Below are positions 33,701-45,319 of a DNA stretch of 64,000 bases, piece after piece. Origin of the DNA: Cyrtodaria siliqua. Lineage: Eukaryota; Mollusca; Bivalvia; Adapedonta; Hiatellidae. The translations under genes and the position numbers were made by a program. The stretch's first letter is position 1; each line of letters opens with the position of its first letter. The notes under the pieces are model-generated. The model was not told where the DNA came from. It saw only the letters and a program-made list of their open reading frames with translations, and searched no databases. The stretch is taken from the NCBI GenBank assembly GCA_037043455.1, contig JAWPHD010010386.1:30192-94191 (forward strand), read 5' to 3'.

Positions 33701-36700
33701 TAGTCGCTACAAACTTATTTATTTTAAATCTATTTTTAGCTGTGGCGGCCGTCTTGAATTTCCGGCCGACCTGAAATTTTTCTAGGATCAACTAGACATC
33801 AAGAGCAACATTCCTGTGAAGTTTCATGAACATCCGTCAAGTAGTTTCAGAGGAGTAGTCGCTACAAGTTTTTACTATATAACTCTATGTAACCAAAGAT
33901 GGCCACTGGCAGCCATGTTTAACGTCGAATCAAAATAATTTTCCACAAGGATCTACATCATGTCATGCTGATCATTTTAGAAAAAGTCCCATATCAATAT
34001 CACTTATAGTTTTCAAGAAGTAGTCGCTACAAACTTATTTTTTAAAAATCTATTTTTAGCTGTGACGGCCATCTTGAATTTCCGGCCGACCTGAAATTTT
34101 GATAGGATCAATAAGACATCAAGAGCAACATTCCTGTAAAGTTTCATGACAATCCGCCAAGTAGTTTCAGAGGAGTAGTCGCTACAAGTTTTTACTATAT
34201 AACTCTATGTAAACAAAGATGGCCGCTGGCAGCCATGTTTAACGTTGAATCAAAACGATTTTTGACTAGGATCAACATCATGTAATGCTGATCATTTTAG
34301 AAAAAGTCCCATATCAATATCACTTATAGTTTTCAAGAAGTAGTCGCTACAAACTTATTTTTTAAAAATCTATTTTTAGCTGTGACGGCCATCTTGAATT
34401 TCCGGCCGACCTGAAATTTTTCTAGGATCAATCAGACATCAAGAGCAACATTCCTGTAAAGTTTAATGACAATCCGCCAAGTAGTTTCAGAGAAGTAGTC
34501 GCTACAAGTTTTTACTATATAACTCTATGTAAACAAAGATGGCCGCTGGCAGCCATGTTTAACGTTGAATCAAAACGATTTTTGACTAGGATCAACATCA
34601 TGTCATGCTGATCATTTTAGAAAAAGTCCCATATCAATATCACTTATAGTTTTCAAGAAGAAGTCGCTACAAACTTGTATTTTAAAACTCTATTTTTAGC
34701 TTTGGCGGCCATCTTGGATTTCACATCAACATGAATTTTTGCTAGGATCAACTAGACTTTATGGGCAACATTTCTGTAAAGTTTCATGAATATCCATCCA
34801 GTAGTTTCAGCTGTGAAGTCGCTACAAGTTTTTACTATATAACTCTATGTAAACAAAGATGGCCGCTGGCAGCCATGTTTAACGTTGAATCAAAACGATT
34901 TTTGACTAGGATCAACATCATGTCATGCTGATCATTTTAGAAAAAGTCCCATATCAATATCACTTATAGTTTTCAAGAAGAAGTCGCTACAAACTTGTAT
35001 TTTAAAACACTATTTTTAGCTTTGGCGGCCATCTTGGATTTCACATCAACATGAATTTTTGCTAGGATCAACTAGACTTTATGGGCAACATTTCTGTAAA
35101 GTTTCATGAATATCCATCCAGTAGTTTCAGCTGTGAAGTCGCTACAAGTTTTTACTATATAACTCTATGTAAACAAAGATGGCCGCTGGCAGCCATGTTT
35201 AACGTTGAATCAAAACGATTTTTGACTAGGATCAACATCATGTCATGCTGATCATTTTAGAAAAAGTCCCATATCAATATCACTTATAGTTTTCAAGAAG
35301 AAGTCGCTACAAACTTGTATTTTAAAACTCTATTTTTAGCTTTGGCGGCCATCTTGGATTTCACATCAACATGAATTTTTGCTAGGATCAACTAGACTTT
35401 ATGGGCAACATTTCTGTAAAGTTTCATGAATATCCATCCAGTAGTTTCAGCTGTGAAGTCGCTACAAATAAAAGTTTACGGACAGACAGACGGACAGACG
35501 GACAGACGGACAGACGGACGGACGGACGACGGACTCCGCACCACGGCATAAGCTCTGCTGATCTCTGATCAGTAGAGCTAAAAATTACATGAACATACGT
35601 TTTTTAACTTTAAAGCCTAAATGTGACCTTTGACCTTGATGGTAGGAACCATGGAGTTGACCATGACACGCCGTCTTAATATGATAAACACTTATGCAAA
35701 ATAAGATCTGTATCCACCCACACTGGTTTAGGAGATAGAAAATACCCTGCTTTGACCTGAAAAGCCTGAGTGTGACCTTGACCTTGAAGGTAGAAACCTG
35801 GGATTGATCGTCGTCTTGATGTGATAAACATTTATGCAAAAGAAAATCTAAATCAGCCCACTAGTCTGGTTTAGAAAACATAAGAAAGACACGAAAATAC
35901 CCTGTTTTGACCTTAAAAGCCTAAGTGTAACCTTGACCTTGATGGTAGGAACCTGGGAGTTGATCGAGACAGATCGTCTTCATGTGATAAAATCGAAACC
36001 CACCTACTCGTTTAGGACATCAATGAAAGACAAGAATATACGACAAACTGATGGACATTCCGATCATTGTATGCTCCCGACTCTTCGAGATCGGGGGCAT
36101 AAAACAACCAGAAAGCCAAACAATATGCGCATGTCCACTTCATGTCATGACACCAAGTTTCATTTCAAGTGGATAAAACTGGGAGTTAGCTGCACAAGAT
36201 TTCAAGTAAAAAAATGGACATTACTTTTGAAAACTAGGACACGGATGCCCCGCATAAGCACTGTCGGTACTTTTTTTTTTGATAAAGTAAGTATGACTCA
36301 ATGTCATTCTCACTGAAATTCTTTTAATAGGAACATGTTGCTGTCTTTTAAATGACAGTGTGTAGGAAGTTTGAAAGCTGTATGGCTGTTACTAATTGAA
36401 AAATTAAAGGGGAATGGCCACCCTTTTTGTAGTATTATCCATTAAGAAATTTGTCTTAAATATCATATGAATATTTCTTGATTGCCCCAGAACGAAACAT
36501 ATATTTAAAACACTACTAAAGATAAGTATTATTTGCATGACTAAGAAACTAATTACTATTTTTAACTACTGCATGACAGCAACGGGATATGAGGTTAATC
36601 TGAATTGAATAGTTGCACAACTATTGCCAGATAATTGGCGAATACATTTACCTGTTGATTGATTTACATGTTCAAAATTTGTTAGGTCATCAAATAAAAT

Positions 36701-39700
36701 ATTATTCTCATTTTTTACAGATGTTGCAATGTGTAAATTGTAAATATATATGGTTGTGTTTTGATTTTGACTTAAATAAACATAACATGTTCATGAAACA
36801 AAACATGGCCAGAGAACTTTAATTAGCTATTATTAAGTGATACATCAACTAAATTAACAGAGTATGACACGTAGGTCAAGGTCAAGAACAAGTGTTATGA
36901 AGTTTAACAAGAGGTCAATGACCATGAAGCTCTACTGATAGATTTTTGATAGCTAGGTCAACATTCCTGTGAAGTTTCATGAAAATCCATCAAGTAGTTT
37001 CATAGGAGTAGTCGCTACAAGTTTTCATTATATAACTCTATGTAAACAAAGATGGCCGCTGGCGGCCATGTTTAATGTCAAATAATTTTTGACAAGGATC
37101 AACATCATGTCATACTACTCATTTTAGAAAAAGTCCCATATCAATATCTCTTACAGTTTTCAAGTAATAGTCGTTACAAATTTATTTATTTTAAATCTAT
37201 TTTTAGCCGTGGCGGCCATTTTGAATTTCCGGTCAGCCTGAAATTTTTCTAGGATCAACTAGACATCAAGAGAAACATTCCTGTGAAGTTTCATGAACAT
37301 CTGTCAAGTAGTTTCATAGGAGTAGTCGCTACAAGTTTTTACTATATAAGTCTAGGTAAACAAAGATGGCCACTGGCAGCCATGTTTAACATTGAATCAA
37401 AATAGTGTTCGACTATGATCAACATCATGTCATGCTGATCATTTTAGAAAAAGTCCCATATCAATATCACTTATAGTTTTCAAGAAGTAGTCGCTAAAAC
37501 TTATTTTTTAAAAATCTATCTTTAGCTGTGGCATCCATCTTGAATTTCTGGCCGACCTGAATTTTTGCTAGGATCAATTAGACATCAAGAGCAACATTCC
37601 TGTAAAGTTTCATGAAAATCCGCCAAGTAGTTTCAGAGGAGTAGTCTCTACAAGTTTTTACTATATATATCTATGTAAACAAAGTTGGCCGCTGGCAGCC
37701 ATGTTTAATGTTGAATCAAAACGATTTTCGACAAGGACCAACATCATGTCATGCTGACTATTTTAGAAAAAGTCACATATCAATATCACTTATGGTTTTC
37801 AAGAAGTAGTCGCTACAAACTTGTATTTTAAAAATCTATTTTTAGCTTTGGCGCCATCTTGGATTTCACATCAACATGAATTTTTGCTAGGATCAACTAG
37901 ACTTCATGGGCAACATTTCTGTAAAGTTTCATAAATATCCATCCTGTAGTTTCAGAGGAGTAGTCGCTACAAATAAAAGTTTACTGACAGACAGACAGAC
38001 GGACGGACAGACGCCGGACGCCGCACCACGGCATAAGCTCTGCTGATCTCTGATCAGTCGAGCTAAAAACTGTACAGCTTTTAGTATCTGACTAATGGAT
38101 ATAATAAAACACCAAAATGTTAAACTTTTTTAACAAAGAGCAAACAGTAGGTCAAGATAACTTATATTGACCTACTTTAAGGATGTTGGCTGGTCAAGTT
38201 TTGACCATCTTCAAGTCGTAAACATTTTATTTTTTAAATCATAGTTTTATTTGACAACAGAATTATTTCATTTTTTCCATTCTATTAGATATGGATATAA
38301 TGTAGGATTTAAGATGGTAACATACCAAATTTTAAGCAAATTTTTTTTTCCATATTTTTTCCGTCATTTGTGATCATTTTTTGTTGTCAGCAAAATAGAG
38401 GGTAGGGGTAGCTCCGAGTAGAATTAAGCCTTTTGCTATAGAATAAATCAGATTTTTGTTTTTCAGCAGTGGAATACATACATAAAAGTAGATTCTGAGC
38501 TAATTTTATTTTCGATCTCCATGTCACTATTGTGTGTACAGTATTTTACATTGAAAATGTCAAAATAACTCCAAAATGGGTGTAATTTAAAGAATTTTTA
38601 ATAAAAAATCATTAGAAGCCTGGTGACCTATACATTTTTTTACTTGTTTGAAAGAAATGTCATAGGACCTTGACATATACAAGTTTTAAAAAAAGTTGAT
38701 CATTAGAACATAATTTTTTATCTCGAATTAATTTTTCGGTAAAAACAAAAGTGGGTGGTGTACGGTCCATATACGTTTGCTTTTTAAAGTAAAAAGACGA
38801 ATGAGGATTACAATTGTTTTTGTATGATTTGAAAGATATGTATATATGCAATCGAAAATTAATTGTTGTTTTTCAGTAAACGTAACGTTATGAAAACAAT
38901 TGTGAAAATGTTCAATGACTATATTTTTCCTCTTTTTAGTGAAATTTTGAAGTTAGAAATATGTGCCTTCTTCAATGACGTCTAGTGGGAAAAAAGTGTG
39001 GTGACCTAGCCTTTTTTTGATAATTTTGAATCTAAATTATACCAAAGAAGCTTTAAATATGAATTAAAAAAAAATCTCATCACTACGTCCTTTCCCAGCC
39101 AACCTCCTTAAGTAGGAACATACAAATGTTATACAGATGTGTATATGAAGTTTGAATATGTATGGATTCTGGTATCTGAGAAAACGAGATAATAAAAACT
39201 TTAATTTTAAAAACAGTAATGTAAATTATAAATGTAAATGAACAAAGTGATAAAAGTAGTCAATGTAATTCATATTGACCTACTTTTCATTGGAACATAC
39301 CACTGTCGTGTAGATGTAAACATGTGTGCAGTTTAAAAGCTATAGAGCATCTAGCTGGTGTCTTAACCAAAACCTTGAATGTCAATCTTGAATGTAAAAC
39401 TATTATGTAAATAAACAAAGTGTGAACAGTAAGTCAAGGCCATTCATATTGACACACTCTTGATAGAAACATATTGATGTCACATATTTGTATGTGTGCC
39501 TGAAATTTAAAAGCTGTATGAATTTTGGTATCAGACTAATGGACATAATAAAAAATAATAAAACAACTTGAATGTAAACGTTTAATGTAAATTAACTACG
39601 AGCCAAAAGTAGGTCAAGGTAATACATATTGACCTACTTTTCATGGTAACATACCACTGTCATGGTGTTATAAACATGTGTTAAGTTTGAAAGCTCTAAG

Positions 39701-42700
39701 GCATCTGGTGTTGGAAAGACAAACTTAACCAAAACTTGAATGTAACAAACTTGAATGTAAATTAACAAAGTGTAAAAAGTAGGTCAATGTTATTTATCTG
39801 ATTTGGGAAGAATCTTATTGCTGTCATAGAGATGTAAGTGTGTATGAAGTTTAAAAGTTGTTTGACTTGTATCAGAAATTAACAAAGTGCCAAAGTGCCA
39901 AAAGTAGGTCAAGGTAATATATATTGACCTACTTTTTATTGGAACATTCCGCTGTCATGTAGTTTGTAACATTTGAAAGCTGCAAGGCATCTGGTGTTGG
40001 AGAAATAGACTTCACAAAAAACTGGAAGATAAAAAACTTGATCGTAAAACTTTGGTGTAAATTAACAAAGAGTAAAAAGTGGGTCAAGATCATTCATATT
40101 GACCTGATTTGGGTAGGAACATATTACTGCCATATAGATGTGTGTGTATGAAGTTTGAAAACTGTATGGCTTTTGGTATCGAAGTAATTCACTTTATAAA
40201 AAACTTGGAATGTAAAACGGGACGTACGGAAGGACGGACAAGGGTAACACTATATGCCCAAAAATAATCAGAATGGAAAGCTGATTGACAGATGGAGTCT
40301 ATTACTTTTTCCACAACTCTTTTCTTAAAAAATGCAAGGTACGATAAAGTTTTAGCTCTACTGGCCTAAGTCTTGAAGGGATTATCTGATCAATTTTCAT
40401 CTGTCTTTCTGTCTGTCCATCTGTTAGCAATTCTATAAAAAATAATGTATAATTGTGAAACTACAGGAAAGATTTTTATAAAACGTTTTTATAATGTTCC
40501 TCTGACTTCTGTTTTTCAATGTCCCCGTTATCCAAGATTGTCCCAAATAATGAGTTGTAAATATGGATAACAAATATGTTTTCTTTACCAATTCAAAATT
40601 TCATTTATAGTTTATATGTACTTTGGATGAATCAGGAACTGTTAACTAACACTTTTATGATTTGTAAATATACAAAATAATGCTCATATTCAAATTGCAC
40701 AATTAGAACTTTGGATAGTCGCGATAGCTTTTTCATGTTGCTACAGTCACATGTCGTAACTTTAAAACTATAATTGTACTGTTGTCATTTGTATATGGAG
40801 CCAGCATGGCTCAGTGGATAGCATCGTGGACTACAGATCCGGATGTACCGGGTTCGATCACCACTCTCGCCACTGAGTTATTTTGATGTGTCCTTTGGCA
40901 AGACACTTCTTCGAATCCCTCCATACAATTTGGACTGCATTTACAATGTAAACAATATACCTGTATATGATTTATAGTTTACCAATTTACCTGATCAATT
41001 TATGATTTCCGTCCATATGCCACAGAGACAAGGGAGATCTTACTGAATACACACGTCTATGTATACATTCTTGCAATCTCATTTTTCTTCCAAGTGAATC
41101 AACACGATAAACTGATTCCCGAATACGATATCTTGGGACATGTATGCCATCACTAACAAGGTGGCCTTGAATCATTTTGAAACCTGTAGAAACACAAATT
41201 TGAAACTGTTTACTGTGGTTTTAAAAATGCTAAATTATGTATTCAAGGACAAATAACTCACTACAATACCATCTGGCCTAATTGTTTGTAGTTATGTAAT
41301 TACATGCTTAAGATGCTTAGCGGATGACATTGAATACATTGATTGTGACCAGTGTAGACCCAGTTCATGCAGTTTCATCTGGATCTCTGTAATTATCCAA
41401 ATATTGACTGTAAATTAAAGGGCCCAAAATGAAAGGAAAAAAGTCCATTATAGAAATACAGCAGGTTAAAGATTATTATATTTTAAAAGTGGTAAATCAG
41501 GATTGGTTAAAATAATAAAATTGTTAAAAAACATTATTTTTTATTTCAACGCATTGAAAGGATCCCGAAGACACTAAAACCACCAAAAGAAACTTCGCCG
41601 ATCCAGAGAAAAGCGAATCATGGATGCAAAATAATTGTAATTGCAAACTGTAAAATTTCCATTTATGGTTTTCCTTAAAACACTTACAAGCTTCCTTAAC
41701 TTTTTTGGTCAAAAATGTTTGTTTAATATGAAAATGGAAATTGAGTACGGTAAGTATAAATTTGAGTTGAGCAAGGACAACAATTTTATAATCTCAGGGC
41801 GTGAACAGATCAAGTATTTTATAATACGTTTTCAATTTGCAGTTTTACTATTATTTCCATTATCGGGTGTTTAACTATTATTTCCATTATCGGGTAGTGC
41901 ATTTTCAAAAATATTGACTAGGTTTATCTACTAGTATCTTTTAATACAACAAAGAATGATACAGTTGCACAAATAAAATGTTTCAAAATACATGTACATG
42001 TATGAAGACAAAAGTATAATGTGTGTAATGTTTTACCTGAACGTGGAAAATCACTGATAACCTTGACCATATGAGCATCCAAAGCAATATTTGTAATGGC
42101 TGTGTAGCTTCTTATTGATATATCATACTCTTTTAATCTTCTCTCAACAGTTGACTTGCTGACATATAGCATTGAACTGATATCACTGACAGTAAACTGG
42201 TTACCTGGAAAAGAAAACACCCTTTATCCATACATTATTCTTTAGATTCAAACATTTTTTTTTATATTTAAACAAATAGGAATATGACTATTGTCAGTTA
42301 AAGATGACTATACAAATACTAATGCTAAAGCCTAATAGTTTATAATGACTGTAGAGATATTCTGCTTTAAATATGGTTGTAGCATGGTCGGTGACATTTC
42401 CTTTGATGAATGCAGAGCATTAAATCGTTTAATTTAGGGTAACTAAAGGGGCGTGGCTACACCATACTACAACTACCGAATATTGGAATTTAGAGTACGG
42501 TCACTATGACGTCACAGTGTTACTAAGTACACCATGCTACAAAAAAGATACAGTCTGTCTCAGCTCGTTGGTTATTTAAACACCTCGATGGGCTACGCCC
42601 ATCTCGGTGTTTAAATAAGCCAACTCGCTGAGACCAGACTCTATCTATTACTTAATCTACTGTCCTGTAGGAATGTTGTTTTAGCTGTGCTGACCACTTA

Positions 42701-43369
42701 AACTGTAAACATGTAGCAACCAGTGGGGTTAACACTGGGTGAGTCTATAAAGGCAAAAACTATATAGAAGAAAAGAAGATGATATACTTCATATTTAATA
42801 TATTGACATACATTGTATAAATACGTCAGCCCAATACGTTACTATTGAGTGTAAACACGATCTATGAAAATAGTATAGCAAGCACAAAGTTTCTGCCTGT
42901 GCCAACTCTTCAACAGACTTTTCAAAGCTATATACATTGTATAGCATATATTGTTTGCATTTGAATCAAAACCTCTGCCGGACACCTTTGCTCGATGTCT
43001 AAATATAAAAACGTAAATGGTTAAAATAACTATTATTTAGCACTTACGTATGAAAAAATCTAGCTGTTCTCTTGAAATATCAAACTTGGGTCTTCCTGGT
43101 ACACTTAAATCATCTTTCACAGTTAAGGCCTGATATGGCAAATATTCAGACTGTTGAGATTGTAAAATGGCACAATAGTTTTCAACAAGATGTTTGCACT
43201 GAATTAATTGCTCTACTATAGGTATTGGAATTTCAGCATCCATAAGAGCAGTGTCAATTAGAATCTCTATTTTCAATGGTAAAGGGAGAATATTTTGTTT
43301 TTCGCCATGGTCCTGCACATGTATTTCTATGCATCTTCTGATGTCTTCTACCGCTTGGGAAAATGCCAT
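27532..43369 (-). CDS. DDE integrase/transposase of the giant transposon (5 exons, 493 aa)
   Basis: Exons, in order of transcription: 43369-43048, 42204-42037, 41183-40991, 32860-32305 and 27774-27532. All have GT-AG junctions with agreeing phases, totalling 1,482 nt. Residues about 109-137 form a helix-turn-helix ([19 protein letters not shown]). Residues about 210-400 form an rve-type integrase core: D221 in WHMDGNHK, D278 in [10 protein letters not shown]315 in [12 protein letters not shown], with D-X36-E spacing. It would cut and join the element's ends in the nucleus. No stop or frameshift breaks it. This family is common as 'integrase core domain' proteins in fish and invertebrates. Placing it in IS3EU is inference. 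Confidence 0.9.
27977..28358 (+). mobile_element. SINE-like family A, copy 2 (uninterrupted)
   Basis: It starts near CCGTCTGGTTCCGGG and ends CCCAATTCAATT. It supplies the empty site for the element at 10796-11848. 27775-27976 shows nothing recognisable. Confidence 0.7.
28359..28968. other. Intron with weak ~150-bp repeats
   Basis: Phrases such as GTTATGGCCCTTG and AAAGTTGGATAAGTTCAAAA recur near 28620-28810, probably another decayed HINE core. No gene. Confidence 0.35.
28969..29188. repeat. Tandem repeat, ~70-80 bp, three copies
   Basis: The unit contains CCAGGAAGGTTCTTAATTTA and TATTGTATGCATTT. Confidence 0.75.
29270..29560. repeat. AT-rich degenerate short repeat
   Basis: Variants of CGATAACGGAAATACAATTT recur about every 30-40 bp on both strands. 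A TG run follows at about 29570. 29590-29863 shows a fragment also seen at 31440-31700. Confidence 0.5.
29864..30995 (-). mobile_element. AGCTCTACTGATC-type HINE-like element, complete
   Basis: On the minus strand it runs from a 5' end at 30995 (AGCTCGACTGAACAGAG, then CCGTC repeats) through about three units of about 320 bp to the 3' end AACAAGAGG (reverse complement) at 29864. Confidence 0.8.
31195..31420 (+). mobile_element. SINE-like fragment
   Basis: AATTGAATTGAATGTTGTTT tail and a GGGACCACCCGGTTTACGTCC body are seen. It shares CCTACTCTTATTAT with the SINE near 13620. The remainder of 30996-31954 is intron with weak repeats. Confidence 0.45.
31959..32275. mobile_element. TTAA-flanked MITE (317 bp)
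   Basis: TTAA at 31955-31958 and 32276-32279 flank inverted ends AGGGACACACGGCAATCTT and AAGATTGCCATGTGTCCCT. The TTAA target suggests mobilisation by a piggyBac-type transposase. Partial copies lie at 53981-54095 and about 58903-59060. It sits beside integrase exon 4. Confidence 0.8.
32305..32860 (-). CDS. Integrase gene exon 4 (catalytic core)
   Basis: Acceptor TATTACAG, donor GTATAC. Its 556 bp hold most of the rve fold, including D278 and E315, and the [12 protein letters not shown] segment typical of the family. Confidence 0.92.
33002..36100 (-). mobile_element. ATGCCCCCG-type HINE-like element split by a nested array
   Basis: The 5' end on the minus strand is ATGCCCCCGATCTCGAAGAG at 36100. 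The 3' end has GGGGGCATTTGTCAG, a hairpin and GCTCGTTTTGTT at 33002. Core units with CTAAGTGTGACCTTGACCTT lie on both sides of the insertion at 33339-35579. Confidence 0.7.
33339..35579 (-). mobile_element. AGCTCTACTGATC-type HINE-like element with long 320-bp array
   Basis: About seven core units are present. Those beginning near 34217, 34537, 34857 and 35177 are spaced exactly 320 bp apart, and the last three are almost identical. The 5' end at 35579 has AGCTCTACTGATCAGAGATC and GTCCGTC repeats. The 3' AACAAGAGGTCAATGACC (reverse complement) is at 33339. Confidence 0.85.
36906..38064 (-). mobile_element. AGCTCTACTGATC-type HINE-like element, nested
   Basis: AACAAGAGGTCAATGACC at 36906 and AGCTCGACTGATCAGAGATC (minus) at 38064 are the two ends. 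About three and a half units of about 320 bp lie between. Confidence 0.82.
38182..39107. mobile_element. TTAA-flanked non-autonomous element (926 bp, piggyBac-like)
   Basis: TTAA at 38178-38181 and 39108-39111 flank inverted ends GGATGTTGGCTGG and CCAGCCAACCTCC (12 of 13 match). Without it the host repeat unit is continuous. No transposase ORF. Confidence 0.82.
40793..40945 (+). mobile_element. tRNA-derived SINE
   Basis: The head is GGCTCAGTGGATAGCATCG ... GGGTTCGATCACC, followed by TTTGGCAAGACACTTCTTCG. It is close to the donor of integrase exon 3. Confidence 0.6.
40991..41183 (-). CDS. Integrase gene exon 3 (first catalytic Asp)
   Basis: Acceptor TTCTACAG, donor GTAAAT. Ends with [13 protein letters not shown], which carries D221. 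Confidence 0.88.
41184..42036. other. Integrase intron 2
   Basis: Nothing recognised except a short tandem duplication, TTATTTCCATTATCGGGT, near 41850-41897. Confidence 0.4.
42037..42204 (-). CDS. Integrase gene exon 2 (helix-turn-helix)
   Basis: Acceptor TTTTCCAG, donor GTAAAA, 168 bp. The [15 protein letters not shown] segment is the likely recognition helix for the terminal repeats. Confidence 0.85.
42379..42655. mobile_element. Hairpin-bearing repeat T, copy 1
   Basis: It starts AGCATGGTCGGTGACATTTC. Its right part is a strong hairpin (CAGCTCGTTGGTTATTTAAA paired with TTTAAATAAGCCAACTCGCTG). A second copy is at 54253-55123. Confidence 0.7.
42656..43047. other. Integrase intron 1, left part
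   Basis: No feature recognised. Confidence 0.4.
43048..43369 (-). CDS. Integrase gene exon 1
   Basis: Starts ATG 43369-43367 ([19 protein letters not shown]) and ends at donor GTAAGT. Encodes an N-terminal helical domain and a [15 protein letters not shown] segment that leads into the helix-turn-helix. Confidence 0.85.
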
Positions 43370-43437
43370 GTAGATTATATCTGAAGAAAAGTAGTATTAA
43401 ACCATGAATACATTTTAATACAACGCTTTCAAAAATA

Positions 43438-44115
43438 TAGTCAAACCTGTCTTAAGCAGCCATCCAGGAGAAGTACCAAAACTGACCACTTAGCAAGGTG
43501 GCTGCTTAACAATAAAGCCCATTTTAGTGGAATTTAAGCTGAAGGTAATATGAAAATCTAAATATTCATGTAAGGCCAAATAAAATTATACCTGTGTTTA
43601 CTGTAACATTGCTGAAAAAAAATAGGGTAGGTAGGTAGGTATTTTATTTTATTTTTTGGCGAAGTTAATTTAAGGTGGCGATGAGCTTTGATGAATGGGA
43701 AAATGTAGTATTTTAAAAACTACAATAGATAACAACTGAAATTGTGTATGTGTTATTGTTTCCCAAAAGGCATGGCAACAACTGGCTCTTTTCCCAAGCA
43801 CTTGCAATTATTGCAATGGGGCAAAACAGTTTAATTTATTTTTCGCATGTCCGGAAGAGTGTCAGTTCCAACAGCAGGACAATGAGCACATGAGTCGGCC
43901 GTGATCACGTGAACATAATTATTTTACAAAAAAAAAAAATGGAGTCGGTGGTGTTTTCAGAGGGTCGGTCGGGTTACAGTAAACTCCGGTATAATTTTAT
44001 TTAGCCTAAATAAGACACTCCCTCCATATTGAGAATAGTTTCAGTAAATTGAGAAAAATGTGTGGCTGCTTAATACAGGTGGTTGCTCAATAAAAGAGAC
44101 TGCTAGCACAGGTCT
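43438..44115. mobile_element. Decayed TIR element
   Basis: GTCAAACCTGTCTTAAGCAG at the left is mirrored by CAGGTCTGAC and a TTAAGCAGCCAC-type word at the right. It includes a GTAGGTAGGT microsatellite at about 43627. Confidence 0.45.
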
Positions 44116-45072
44116 GACAGTAAATCACTAAATGTATCAACCAACAATTTATTAATAACTAAATGTTTACTACTTGCTGATGACACACTCTATGACTCCC
44201 TCTACTTTCTGCATGACACTTTCAGCATAATATGTGTACACATTTTTCTAAGTAGTGCTACCCTTGATTTATAGGTACATACTTAATAAATATGTGAATT
44301 GGTCTAAACATACATGACCTTATTGAGTACTTATCAATACACACTTTTATCAAGTATTTATTATTCAAGTAAAGCACAGTCTAGATAAACGTGTAAACAT
44401 ATCAAACTGCAAGTTACATCTAAAAATATTCAGGATTATTTGAGTTCTAATTTTTGTCTTGTTAATGCACTTTCAATGGATAATAAAAGAGACTGCTAGC
44501 ACAGGTCTGACAGTAAATCACTAAATGTATCAACCAACAATTTATTAATAACTAAATGTTTACTACTTGCTGATGACACACTCTATGACTCCCTCTACTG
44601 CAGTCCAAATCAGCCGACAGCCCTGTAGACCTACTTCTAGATTAAGAATTTCTACAAAATCTGCCACAGGTCAAGTAGTTGACCCCCACCCTTCCCCAAT
44701 ATATTAGGAACGATCGAGGATGCAATGGACACCCTTATGTCCCCTTTTGTGTAATACCATTGAAATTGCATTTAAAAAAGATAAAAAATTAGAACACTTT
44801 CTGCATGACACTTTCAGCATAATATGTGTACACATTTTTCTAAGTAGTGCTACCCTTGATTTATAGGTACATACTTAATAAATATGTGAATTGGTCTAAA
44901 CATACATGACCTTATTGAGTACTTATCAAGACACACTTTTATCAAGTATTTATTATTCAAGTAAAGCACAGACTAGATAAACGTGTAAACATATCAAACT
45001 GCAAGTTACATCTAAAAATATTCAGGATTATTTGAGTTCTAATTGTTGTCTTGTTAATGCACTTTCAATGGA
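44089..45072. repeat. Large tandem duplication (44089-44480 and 44482-45072)
   Basis: The second copy repeats the first nearly base for base (starting AATAAAAGAGACTGCTAGC). It carries an extra block at 44599-44797, so the copies are 0.39 and 0.59 kb. Confidence 0.88.
44599..44797. other. 199-bp insertion in the second copy of the duplication
   Basis: Absent from the first copy, where CCCTCTAC runs straight into TTTCTGCATG. It contains GACCCCCACCCTTCCCC. No clear inverted ends or duplication. Confidence 0.7.
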
Positions 45073-45106
45073 ATTCTACAAAGGGGGACATAACCCTTAA
45101 GCCCCA

Positions 45107-45123
45107 CCCCCCCCCCCCCCCCC
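45107..45123 (+). repeat. Poly-C run
   Basis: About 17 Cs just inside the right TIR. The length is unlikely to be reliable in an assembly. Confidence 0.7.
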
Positions 45124-45319
45124 TCCCCCAACATTAATTGAAACGGACGTTCCTATGCTCCCGATCTTCACAACAGCCGATCTTCACAACAGCATACGGT
45201 TAATAAAGCTTATCACACGGACCAAATAACAATTTATTAATATTAATATGTCTGTGCTGTACAGTATAAAGAAAAAAATGCGTGTTTTATTGGATTATGC
45301 TTTATTATTTGTTACACTA

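Larger units (their letters stand above)
36320..40258 (-). mobile_element. HINE-like element with ~210-bp repeats and two nested insertions (ends approximate)
   Basis: Core units carry GTAGGTCAAGGTAATACATA, TTGACCTACTTTTCAT and AAGTTTGAAAGCT. The 5' end on the minus strand (GGGCATATAGTGTTACCC plus GTCCGTCC) is near 40258. It contains the elements at 36906-38064 and 38182-39107. Confidence 0.6.

Noticed and set aside
33339..35579. CRISPR-like or centromeric satellite array
   Set aside because: The 320-bp units with defined element ends and only about seven copies indicate a transposon core, not a CRISPR or a centromeric array.
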